The position numbers and the translations under genes were made by a program. 6,534 bases of DNA from Pseudomonadales bacterium (lineage in GTDB: Bacteria > Pseudomonadota > Gammaproteobacteria > Pseudomonadales > Azotimanducaceae), in contig JAGWBL010000062.1 of the NCBI GenBank assembly GCA_021295935.1, positions 1-6,534 on the forward strand, given 5' to 3'. The notes beneath the pieces were generated by a model. The model ran no database searches. It was not told where the DNA came from and saw only the letters and a program-made list of their open reading frames with translations. Below are positions 1 through 6,278 of the stretch, piece by piece (position 1 is the stretch's first letter; every line of letters begins with the position of its first letter).

Positions 1-66
1 GCTGGCTGTACGCCGCGAAAGGAGGTTGTGGCGCAAATCGATCCACAACCGGTCTTTGCCGACCAT
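1..66 (-). CDS. possible 5' end of an unidentified gene, cut by the window edge
   Basis: On the minus strand an ATG at 66-64 opens a frame that stays open to the window edge, giving 22 residues beginning MVGKDRLWIDLRHNLL. Third codon positions are mostly G or C (17 of 22), as in the neighbouring genes, and the residue mix looks protein-like. It would be the next gene after murU in the same direction, 77 bases beyond the murU stop. No good ribosome binding site is visible; a GAGAGAGG sits too far upstream. I do not recognise the product from so few residues. An inverted repeat at 24-50 lies inside it, so the stretch could instead be the transcription end of the murU operon. The call rests on codon composition alone. 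Confidence 0.3.
   Translation of the reverse strand, partial: MVGKDRLWIDLRHNLLSRRTAS
24..50. repeat. perfect 8-bp inverted repeat with 11-base loop
   Basis: Bases 24-31 (GGTTGTGG) are the exact reverse complement of 43-50 (CCACAACC), separated by 11 bases that contain the palindrome ATCGAT. Read on the minus strand the hairpin is followed by TCCTTTC, which is slightly T-rich, so it could act as a weak terminator for amgK-murU. It also falls inside the possible coding start at 66-1, so it may only be codon content. The repeat is seen directly; its role is inferred. Confidence 0.35.
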
Positions 67-143
67 CTTGTTTCAGACTTGCAACGCTCTTGTACCTCTC
101 TCATTGGGCTCTCGAGCAGAATGGAGTGTTCGTGCTGCTATCG

Positions 144-809
144 TCATTCGGCGACCTTCCTGACTTGATTCAATTGGGTTGGCGTTCCGATGTCGTACCA
201 GGCGCCCAAGAAGATCTCGCCACTGACCCTTCCGGCACGAGTCTCGTGGAACAGGAGGTCGCGAGTGAGGGAGAAGACGGGAGTGTCAATGTTGGAGAAG
301 AGACTCCTTTGCAGCACCGCGATTCCGCAGTACGTGAGAGTTCTCAAGCTCGGTTCGGGCCTGGCCACGCGATCACCGACCAAGGAGAAGTCGCCGGTTG
401 GCTTGAAATCGGGCTTTGGTGTCAGCACCAAGTGAGGGTCATCATTGGGCCGATCGACCAAGCGCGCGAAGTCGTAGTCGGCCCAGATGTCTCCATTGAG
501 CAGAATGAACGGCTCCGCCCCCAGCAGATGCCGAGCGTTGGCGATGCCTCCGCCCGTGTCCAGCAGTTCGGATTCTCGCGACCAGCGGATCCGGACGCCC
601 CAAGCGGACCCGTCCTGCAGACATGCAACGATCTGGTCCGCCAGATGCCAGACATTGATCACGATCTCCCGAACACCGGCGCGGCGAAGCCAACCGAGCT
701 GGTGAACGATCAACGGCTTGCCCGCGATGGGAACCAGGGGTTTTGGAACGGTGTCCGTGAGCGGTCTGAGTCGTTCACCGCGTCCCGCGGCTAGAATCAT
801 CGCCTTCAT
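144..809 (-). CDS. murU: N-acetylmuramate alpha-1-phosphate uridylyltransferase (MurU)
   Basis: MurU transfers uridylate from UTP to MurNAc-1-phosphate to make UDP-MurNAc in the cytoplasm, the last step of the MurNAc recycling route that bypasses MurA and MurB. The 221-residue product has the sugar-nucleotidyltransferase layout: the nucleotide-binding loop LAAGRGERLRPLTD at residues 6-19, PKPLVPIAGKPLI at 22-34 with its conserved lysine, LDTGGGIANA around 83-92, LLNGDIWADYDFARL at 103-117 with the metal-binding aspartate of NGD, and WYDIGTP at 204-210. Length and motif spacing match MurU rather than the longer GalU or RfbA families. The frame is open further upstream, but the ATG at 809 starts the protein exactly at MKAMILAAG, as expected for the family. 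It begins 10 bases after the amgK stop; a GGAG about 13 bases upstream is the only ribosome-binding-like element. A GlmU- or RmlA-like substrate is the main alternative, but the amgK neighbour makes MurU the natural call. Confidence 0.95.
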   Translation of the reverse strand: MKAMILAAGRGERLRPLTDTVPKPLVPIAGKPLIVHQLGWLRRAGVREIVINVWHLADQIVACLQDGSAWGVRIRWSRESELLDTGGGIANARHLLGAEPFILLNGDIWADYDFARLVDRPNDDPHLVLTPKPDFKPTGDFSLVGDRVARPEPSLRTLTYCGIAVLQRSLFSNIDTPVFSLTRDLLFHETRAGRVSGEIFLGAWYDIGTPTQLNQVRKVAE

Positions 810-819
810 ATGGCGGGTG

Positions 820-1839
820 CTACTCCAGCCGAGATTGGGCGGCCGGGGCGACGCAGTCCAGCAGCCACCTTCCAAGATCCGACATCGACGGGTGGTTGAG
901 CGCCAAGGTCCCGGCACGCTGGAGCACGGGAACGACATAGCGCACATGGCTGTCGCGTTGCCGTTGCAACAAGAGCCGGCAAAAGATTCCGACCGCTTTC
1001 AGCATGCGTTGCAAGGCAACGTGTTCCGTCATCCTTCGAAACTCGATGATTGAACCCACCTGGCGCCGTTGCGCCAAGGGTAGAGCTTGCCAGCCCAGTG
1101 CGAAGCAATGTTCGATTTCTCGTGGTGCAAACTCCCAGTAGCAATCGAACGCGAAAGAAGCGAGATCGTAGGTGCAAGGGCCGACCAGGGCGTCCTGGAA
1201 ATCCACGATCCCGATGGAGAGGTCCCCGCTGTTCTCGGTTGCCCTCGGTCCGGGGCGTGTCCTCAGCAACAGGTTTCGACTATGGAAGTCCCGGTGGACC
1301 GTGCATCGCGGTTGGGAAAAGATCGCTTCGACAAGGTCTTGCTCAATCTGGTTGAGGGGCTGCGATGCGAGTTCGAGCATCGCTCCGCAAGTCCACTGCC
1401 GAAAAATGTCCAGTTCCATGTGAAACCTTGCCTGCTCGTACGGTGGAATGGCTGCATCCTCCACCCGTTGAATTCCAGCAAGGGTCGACACTGCCAGCTT
1501 GATGAGCTCGAATTGGTCGGAACGCGGATACTCGTTCAGGAACAAACGGTTCCCGAAGTCCTCAACCAACAGGAAACCCCGCTCGGCATCGAACGCATAG
1601 ACCTCGGGAACCGGGACGCCTTCTTTCTTGAACACTCGCGCAAGAGCCACGAACTGCCGGTTGTTTTCCGAATCCGGTGGAGAGTCCATCACTATCCATG
1701 TTCTTGGGGAGAGGTCCGAATGCACGCGCCAGAACGAGCGGGTGCTTGCTTCGGTTGCGAGGGGCTCGAGTTCACTTACCCGAACAGGAGAGCGGTCGTT
1801 GCACCATTCCAGCAGTGATGCGTGGCGACAGTCAGGCAT
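820..1839 (-). CDS. amgK: N-acetylmuramate/N-acetylglucosamine anomeric kinase (AmgK)
   Basis: AmgK uses ATP to phosphorylate the anomeric hydroxyl of MurNAc (and GlcNAc), giving MurNAc-1-phosphate for MurU. The 339-residue protein has the aminoglycoside-phosphotransferase fold: ASTRSFWRV at residues 31-39 (nucleotide-binding strand), VMDSPPDSENNRQFVALA around 50-67, LLVEDFGNRLF at 90-100, catalytic loop VHRDFHSRNLLL at 181-192 (D184 and N189), metal-binding IVDFQDALVGPCTYDLASF at 211-229 (D213), and the C-terminal helix segment VALQRMLKAVGIFCRLL at 274-290. These are the AmgK versions of the motifs. The frame extends 48 codons further upstream, but the ATG at 1839 gives the usual family length and no motif lies before it. 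No Shine-Dalgarno sequence precedes it; a TATACT lies six bases upstream. The stop is TAG, and murU follows 10 bases later. It is the first gene of the operon, divergent from lptD. Confidence 0.94.
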   Translation of the reverse strand: MPDCRHASLLEWCNDRSPVRVSELEPLATEASTRSFWRVHSDLSPRTWIVMDSPPDSENNRQFVALARVFKKEGVPVPEVYAFDAERGFLLVEDFGNRLFLNEYPRSDQFELIKLAVSTLAGIQRVEDAAIPPYEQARFHMELDIFRQWTCGAMLELASQPLNQIEQDLVEAIFSQPRCTVHRDFHSRNLLLRTRPGPRATENSGDLSIGIVDFQDALVGPCTYDLASFAFDCYWEFAPREIEHCFALGWQALPLAQRRQVGSIIEFRRMTEHVALQRMLKAVGIFCRLLLQRQRDSHVRYVVPVLQRAGTLALNHPSMSDLGRWLLDCVAPAAQSRLE

Positions 1840-1845
1840 GCATGG

Positions 1846-1851
1846 AGTATA
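1846..1851 (-). promoter_or_regulatory. candidate -10 box for amgK, leaderless spacing
   Basis: On the minus strand TATACT occupies 1851-1846 and is followed by exactly six bases before the amgK ATG at 1839, which would place transcription start at or next to the A of the ATG. There is no Shine-Dalgarno sequence between box and start. No convincing -35 box lies 16-18 bases upstream; TTGCCA at 1886-1881 is too far away. The box is seen directly; its use as a promoter is inferred. Confidence 0.3.
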
Positions 1852-2107
1852 GAGTTCGGCCTCTCGGCGCTCCCGCGTCTTGGCAAGTCTGACCGGGAAC
1901 ACCGTGACGGTAGCGCCACCGCCTTCGCACTGCGCGAGTGTCTCGAACGGGAGCGGCATGTGAACGTCACCCCGATCAGGCATTTAGAAATGCGCGAAAC
2001 TGCAGAATGGTGTGCTTCCTGTCTTGGTCCGGAGCGGCCGCCGTTGAGCGTGTTGAGGCGCATTGCAACGACCAAGGCGCTCTCGGTTGATTGTCGACAG
2101 TTCCGCG

Positions 2108-2143
2108 CTTCTCGCAGTCCTATATCGCGCATCTCGCGAGAAG
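2108..2143. repeat. inverted repeat overlapping a 10-bp palindrome in the spacer
   Basis: CTTCTCGC at 2108-2115 is the reverse complement of GCGAGAAG at 2136-2143, with 20 bases between that include TATATCGCGC. The right arm overlaps the perfect palindrome TCTCGCGAGA at 2132-2141. A dimeric regulator site is possible given its place between two divergent operons, but nothing here names a regulator, and short palindromes of this size arise by chance. Confidence 0.3.
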
Positions 2144-2519
2144 AGGTTCGAAAGAGCGAAAGCGGATTCCCCATCCTGACTAGTCTCGGTGGTCAACTCG
2201 CTGGAATCATGCATCGTTGTCGAGATGTGCGATGCTGCGGAATCGGGGGGGCGCTTTCGGATGAGTTCCTTCAACGCGGGGTCACGGAGATTGTCCCAGC
2301 TACGGCGAAGCAGTTCGTCGCGCTTGGCGAAGCTGCGGCCAGGGAAAGCACAACGCCTCGCTGCATCTCGGAGACTGCCTCGCCTGGAGGTTGAGGGCGA
2401 GCCGATGCTCTTCAAGGGCGATGAGCATGCTCGGGCTGGCCCTGCATCCGGGCTTTCGCTGCCCGGCGAGCCGTACGGCGACGGGAGAGATGGAAGGCTT
2501 CGCATGGATTCGGTACTGA

Positions 2520-2525
2520 TAAGAT
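2520..2525 (+). promoter_or_regulatory. candidate extended -10 box for lptD, leaderless spacing
   Basis: TAAGAT at 2520-2525, preceded by TG at 2517-2518 (TG-N-TAAGAT), has the form of an extended -10 element. Six bases separate it from the lptD ATG, the same distance as on the amgK side. No Shine-Dalgarno sequence is present between 2505 and 2531 and no good -35 box is seen. Promoter function is inferred; a start further upstream in the long spacer is equally possible. Confidence 0.25.
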
Positions 2526-2531
2526 TCGCCG

Positions 2532-4841
2532 ATGTTGCGAAGACTCGTGCCGTTGCTGGCAGGTTCGGTCGCCTGGATGCTGGCGGGACTGACAATTTCT
2601 GCTGACGATGCCGACGAAGTCTCGGACGCTGCGCCGTGTCCAACCAGCCAGGCCGAGACTGATCCTCTTCCGAGTCTTGAAGACGAGGATGCGGAACAGG
2701 GCATGGTTCTGAGAAGCGACCGTGCAGAGGCCGCCGAGGATGGTACGACTCTCCTTGCGGGGAGTGTGTCGGTGCGGTCCGGCTCTCTCCTCGTAACCAC
2801 TCCCCGGGCGAAGTACGACCCGTTGACCCGGACTGTGTCGCTGGATGCCGGCATGACAGCCAGGACTCAGCTCGTCAAGTTGAGCGGCCAACGGGGGACG
2901 GTGAACTTGGGCGAGGCTTCGTTTGTCGTGGATGCGGTGGAGTTTTCGGGGCTCGGAGATGGGTTCCAGGGAACCGCCGACCGAGTGGTTGGGTCTGCTG
3001 ACGGCATCGACATCGAATCGGTGCAGATGTCCTCATGTCCCGTGGGCGAGGAATCGTGGAGGTTCAACGCGGCGCATTTGACGGCTTCCGAGGAGGACAA
3101 CACCGTCGTTCTTCGGCGGGCGACCTTGTTGGTGGGCAAGGTGCCCGTGCTCTACCTGCCCTGGTTCAGTTTTCCTCTCTCAAGGGATCCGAAGGAGAAT
3201 CGGTGGGTGCCTTACGTCGGCACGCACCCAGTGCTAGGAACCGACATCATGTTGCCTGTGCAACTGCGCCCGGGCGAGAGCTACGACCTGACGATAGCGC
3301 CGCGGGTCCGCAGCGAGTGGGGCGCCGGCATCGAAGGCGAGGTCCGGATGCGTGCACGCGGCGAGCCACTCACAGTCCGTTACGACTGGATGAAGGCGCT
3401 TTGGGCGGATCCCGGATCGGAGGCCGCCGACTACTACCGCGGACCTCCGGACGATCCTCTTTGGGTCTTGTCGGTTTCGCATGAAGCCCACTCGAGCAGT
3501 TGGTGGTCCTGGGTCCGGTTCGAGGACTCCAACTACGCGTGGGGCAATTCGGAGGCGACTTGGACACCTTCGGTCATCGGTCTTCACTGGACGAGGGGGG
3601 AACTGGACGTGGGATTGCGGGTTCAAGCTCCCGTCCTCAACGTGGATGGGATGCTGTCCTATGCCACGCTGCCTGCCATCGAGTTCAGCACGCTCAAGCG
3701 ACTCTGGTTGGTGGACACCAGAGTCGAGGGCTCGTTCACGAGGTTCAAGGCCACCGACGGCGGATTGCCCGTCGCCGTCAGCAGCGGACAGAGATCTCAT
3801 CTGGACACCACCCTCGAGAAGCATGTTCAGCTTGGGCCAATCGAGGTCTACGGCGGAAGCACGGGCCATGCCACTTTCTATTCCGTCAGCCGTGACGTCC
3901 GCGAGGAGACCATGGGGCAACGGAGACTGGCTTACAGCCTGTTCGCGGGCGGGAAGATTCGGGCGTGGAGGGACATCGACCTGGGCAACGATCGTTTTCG
4001 CCAGACTCTGGAAATGCGCGGCCAAGTGGTCAGCAGGAACTTCGCGACCGGCATCGACTGGGTCGTTCCTCAACTGGAGCTGGCACAGTTCGACAACGGG
4101 CGACGGACTTTCCATTACGAGACACTCTTCGATATTTGGCAGGTCAATGGACGTGACAGACTTCCGGAGAGAAGAGATGTCGCCTTGGGTGTCGTGTCCA
4201 GAGTGTTTGGCGGCAGCAGTGATCGGGAGTTGTTTTCCGGAGCTTTGGGGATGTTGCACAGAGTGCACACGAATTCCGTCCAGGTCGACGCGGGGATCGA
4301 GGCCATCGCGTGGCCGGCAACCATGATCGTTGCCGCTCTCAAGGTCGCTCCGACGGACCGGTTGCGCGCCGAATTGGGCGGGACGGCGTATCGAGGCATG
4401 CCCAAGCCGAACAGCTTGCATTTTTCGGCATTGCGCCAAGGAGAGCGCGGCTCCGTGCTCCACCTGGGTGTTGTGCGGCACCGAAGGGAGGGCATTGAGG
4501 AGATCAGCGCTGGCGCGGCGCTCCCGCTGAACCGGAAGTGGGCCGCGTTTGCCAGCGGTCGGATGGACCGTCTGCGAAAACGCAACCTGGACGCGTTTGC
4601 AGGCATCCAATACAAGAGTTGCTGCTTGACCTTTCGATTGATGGGCAGGGAGCGGATGCGACCAGATCTCTCACGTGCGGGCTCCAGTTCCGTTCATGAA
4701 AGGACCGTGCTTCTTCAGATCAATCTGGAGAGGTTCTTGGCGTGGGATTCAGGTCTGGAAGAGGCGCTTTCGAGAGGCATGCCCGGATTTGCAGGGTTGG
4801 AGAGAAATAAGTGGATCGGTAGTCGAACAATCGCTTGGTAG
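2532..4841 (+). CDS. lptD: LPS-assembly outer-membrane protein LptD (OstA/Imp)
   Basis: LptD, with the lipoprotein LptE as plug, is the outer-membrane translocon that receives LPS from the LptA bridge and places it in the outer leaflet. The 769-residue product starts with a signal peptide (MLRRLVPLLAGSVAWMLAGL, cleavage likely after TISA near 24). A periplasmic OstA/jellyroll domain follows at about 55-200 and the beta-barrel from about 205 to 745. Family hallmarks are VPVLYLPWFSFPL at 204-216 and YKSCCLTFRL at 694-703. Four cysteines, C36, C169 (in SSCPVGEESW), C697 and C698, fall where E. coli LptD has C31, C173, C724 and C725, so the long-range disulfides needed for a working translocon can form. 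The barrel end motif GMPGFAG at 749-755 is followed by a 14-residue tail ending IGSRTIAW. Length is close to E. coli LptD and shorter than the Pseudomonas protein. No Shine-Dalgarno sequence precedes the ATG, but the signal peptide fixes this start. The stop is TAG; surA begins 13 bases later and its product helps LptD fold. Confidence 0.97.
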   Translation: MLRRLVPLLAGSVAWMLAGLTISADDADEVSDAAPCPTSQAETDPLPSLEDEDAEQGMVLRSDRAEAAEDGTTLLAGSVSVRSGSLLVTTPRAKYDPLTRTVSLDAGMTARTQLVKLSGQRGTVNLGEASFVVDAVEFSGLGDGFQGTADRVVGSADGIDIESVQMSSCPVGEESWRFNAAHLTASEEDNTVVLRRATLLVGKVPVLYLPWFSFPLSRDPKENRWVPYVGTHPVLGTDIMLPVQLRPGESYDLTIAPRVRSEWGAGIEGEVRMRARGEPLTVRYDWMKALWADPGSEAADYYRGPPDDPLWVLSVSHEAHSSSWWSWVRFEDSNYAWGNSEATWTPSVIGLHWTRGELDVGLRVQAPVLNVDGMLSYATLPAIEFSTLKRLWLVDTRVEGSFTRFKATDGGLPVAVSSGQRSHLDTTLEKHVQLGPIEVYGGSTGHATFYSVSRDVREETMGQRRLAYSLFAGGKIRAWRDIDLGNDRFRQTLEMRGQVVSRNFATGIDWVVPQLELAQFDNGRRTFHYETLFDIWQVNGRDRLPERRDVALGVVSRVFGGSSDRELFSGALGMLHRVHTNSVQVDAGIEAIAWPATMIVAALKVAPTDRLRAELGGTAYRGMPKPNSLHFSALRQGERGSVLHLGVVRHRREGIEEISAGAALPLNRKWAAFASGRMDRLRKRNLDAFAGIQYKSCCLTFRLMGRERMRPDLSRAGSSSVHERTVLLQINLERFLAWDSGLEEALSRGMPGFAGLERNKWIGSRTIAW

Positions 4842-4854
4842 ATCGATCGGACCC

Positions 4855-6138
4855 ATGTGGGCAGTCGCCGACTCGCTGCTGGCTGGGGCAGCTCATGCCG
4901 AACCAGTGCAGATCGACTCGATTGTTGCGACCGTCAATGATGACATCGTGCTTCGGTCGGAAGTGGATCAGCGTTACCAGTCGTTTCTGCTCCAGCTGAA
5001 GAACGCCCAGGTTCCGGAATCAGAAAGGCCGTCGCAGGCATTGATCGAGGATCGCATCCTCGAACGCCTGATCCTGGAACGAATCCAGCTGCAAATGGCT
5101 GAAGCGCGCGGCGTGTTCGTGGACGACGAGACGCTGAACAACTCCATCGCGACGTATGCGCAACAGAACAATCTGACCGTGGAGAGGCTCAGGGAACAAC
5201 TCGAGACGGAGGGTGCGGAGTACACCCAGTTTCGAGAGGAGCTTCGCCAATCGCTGGTGATGCAGAGACTGCAACGGGCGATGGTCGACCGGCTGATCTT
5301 CATCAGCTCCGAGGAAGTGGCGACCTTCAGGGCCACACCCGCGTTCAAGGAATACGCGTCGGATCAGTTCCGCTTGGGACACATCCTGCTGAAGCCGGGA
5401 TCGGACAAGTTGCCAGAGGAGGGCGCGACCCTGGAGGAGAAGGCCAATCTGCTTGTCGAGCAACTGCGCACCGGATCGGACTTCGCAAGCCTGGCCATAC
5501 GCCATTCGGAGTCGTCAACCGCACTGGAAGGCGGCGATATGGGCTGGCGCAAGCTGTCTGAAGTTCCAAGCCTGTTCGTGGAGCAGGTGCAGGACTTGAA
5601 GACCGGCGAGATTGCAGAACCCATCCGCAACGCCTTGGGCTTGCACATCGTCCAGGTGCTGGAGCGCCAAGGCGCCACGTTGGCGGAGGAAGAGCGCTGG
5701 CACATCCGTCACATCCTCGTCAAGCCTTCCACGATCAAGTCCCTTGAGGATGCCAAGGCCGAAATAGAGGAGGTGCGGGGACGAATCCTCGCAGGTGAGG
5801 ACTTTGGAGCGTTGGCGGAGGAGTTTTCCGACGATCCAGGCTCGGCCCTCGTCGGCGGCGATCTCGGCTGGGCGGACATTGCCGGGTTCGTCCCGGAATT
5901 TCAGAAGGCGGCACGAAACGCGCCCTTGGACGAGCTGACGGAACCGTTCCAGACTGATTTCGGCTGGCACATCTTGGAGGTGATGGGTCGACGCATGGAG
6001 GACATGAGCGAGGAGAAGCTCAACGATCTGGCGTTGAACGTTCTCTACAACCGGTTCTACAACGAACGCCTGGAAGAGTGGCTGAGCGAGATCCGAGACG
6101 ATGCATACGTGGTGGTTGTTGGAGACACCACCGATTGA
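4855..6138 (+). CDS. surA: periplasmic chaperone and peptidyl-prolyl isomerase SurA
   Basis: SurA carries unfolded outer-membrane proteins, including LptD, through the periplasm to the Bam complex. From the ATG at 4855 the product has 427 residues, one fewer than E. coli SurA. The N-terminal chaperone domain spans about 16-170 (IDSIVATVNDDIVLRSEVDQ at 20-39 is typical). Two parvulin domains follow: the first about 173-272 (FRLGHILLK, GGDMGW at 226-231, GLHIVQVLER), the second about 283-380 (HIRHILVKPST, GGDLGW at 334-339, GWHILEVMGRR). A C-terminal helix (YNRFYNERLEEWLSEIRD) completes the core. The frame is open upstream into lptD, but those codons are out-of-frame lptD sequence. The expected export signal is poor: WAVADSLLAGAAHA before a likely AHA/E cleavage has no basic residue and an internal aspartate. 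An in-frame TTG at 4789 is an alternative start but does not give a better signal. Ribosome binding is weak, which fits translational coupling to lptD. Confidence 0.95.
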   Translation: MWAVADSLLAGAAHAEPVQIDSIVATVNDDIVLRSEVDQRYQSFLLQLKNAQVPESERPSQALIEDRILERLILERIQLQMAEARGVFVDDETLNNSIATYAQQNNLTVERLREQLETEGAEYTQFREELRQSLVMQRLQRAMVDRLIFISSEEVATFRATPAFKEYASDQFRLGHILLKPGSDKLPEEGATLEEKANLLVEQLRTGSDFASLAIRHSESSTALEGGDMGWRKLSEVPSLFVEQVQDLKTGEIAEPIRNALGLHIVQVLERQGATLAEEERWHIRHILVKPSTIKSLEDAKAEIEEVRGRILAGEDFGALAEEFSDDPGSALVGGDLGWADIAGFVPEFQKAARNAPLDELTEPFQTDFGWHILEVMGRRMEDMSEEKLNDLALNVLYNRFYNERLEEWLSEIRDDAYVVVVGDTTD

Positions 6139-6205
6139 CCAAGGAATCGCGGCGGCACTGTCGGTGGCGGACAAGCGGGAACATGCATGGACGCAGCCGT
6201 TTGTC

Positions 6206-6231
6206 GCGCAGGGCGGCCTTGCGCTGTCTTT
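6206..6231 (+). terminator. candidate intrinsic terminator after surA
   Basis: Bases 6206-6213 and 6217-6224 pair as an 8-bp stem (GCGCAGGG with CCTTGCGC, one G-T wobble) around a three-base CGG loop, followed by TGTCTTT. It starts 68 bases after the surA stop. The T tract is interrupted, so termination would be only moderate. If real, it closes the lptD-surA operon before any pdxA, in line with the broken order seen here. Between the surA stop and this hairpin I see no gene. Confidence 0.4.
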
Positions 6232-6278
6232 GTTGAACACCCCCGGTTCCCGCCGGTTGTGGCCTGAAACGCGGCCCT

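Larger units (their letters stand above)
1840..2531. other. 692-base divergent spacer without a convincing gene
   Basis: This lies between the amgK and lptD start codons. Several overlapping frames on both strands are open, including ones of about 190 and 219 codons, but none has a recognisable motif. In the stretches I tallied (2161-2400), base composition by codon position is uneven and changes from block to block, unlike the steady G/C-rich third position of the flanking genes. One minus-strand segment near 2240-2340 is weakly coding-like, then loses the pattern after 2341. I see no tRNA, no recognisable small RNA and no insertion-sequence ends. Visible local structures are the 10-base palindrome at 2132-2141, an inverted repeat at 2108-2143, a run of seven G at 2245-2251, and GGCGAAGC repeated at 2304 and 2326. 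It presumably carries both divergent promoters. Confidence 0.5.

Noticed and set aside
18..30. AAAGGAGG resembling a strong Shine-Dalgarno sequence on the plus strand
   Set aside because: No ATG lies at a suitable distance; nearby TTG and GTG are too close, and the frames they open hit stops or shadow murU.
1087..1818. 243-codon plus-strand frame opposite amgK, and a similar 234-codon frame at 90-794 opposite murU
   Set aside because: Both are antisense to genes with clear catalytic motifs; no independent motif or ribosome binding site supports them.
2143..2160. GGTTCGAA-like sequence resembling a tRNA T-loop
   Set aside because: The flanking bases do not pair as a T-stem and no acceptor stem or anticodon arm can be built around it.
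1984..2643. 219-codon minus-strand frame across the spacer into lptD
   Set aside because: Composition is coding-like only in a short part, it reaches 85% G+C at second positions in 2341-2400, it runs into the lptD signal-peptide region, and it has no recognisable motif.
3234..4610. 458-codon open frame on the minus strand opposite lptD
   Set aside because: It lies wholly antisense to a certain gene, shows no motif, and its openness follows from the codon bias of lptD.
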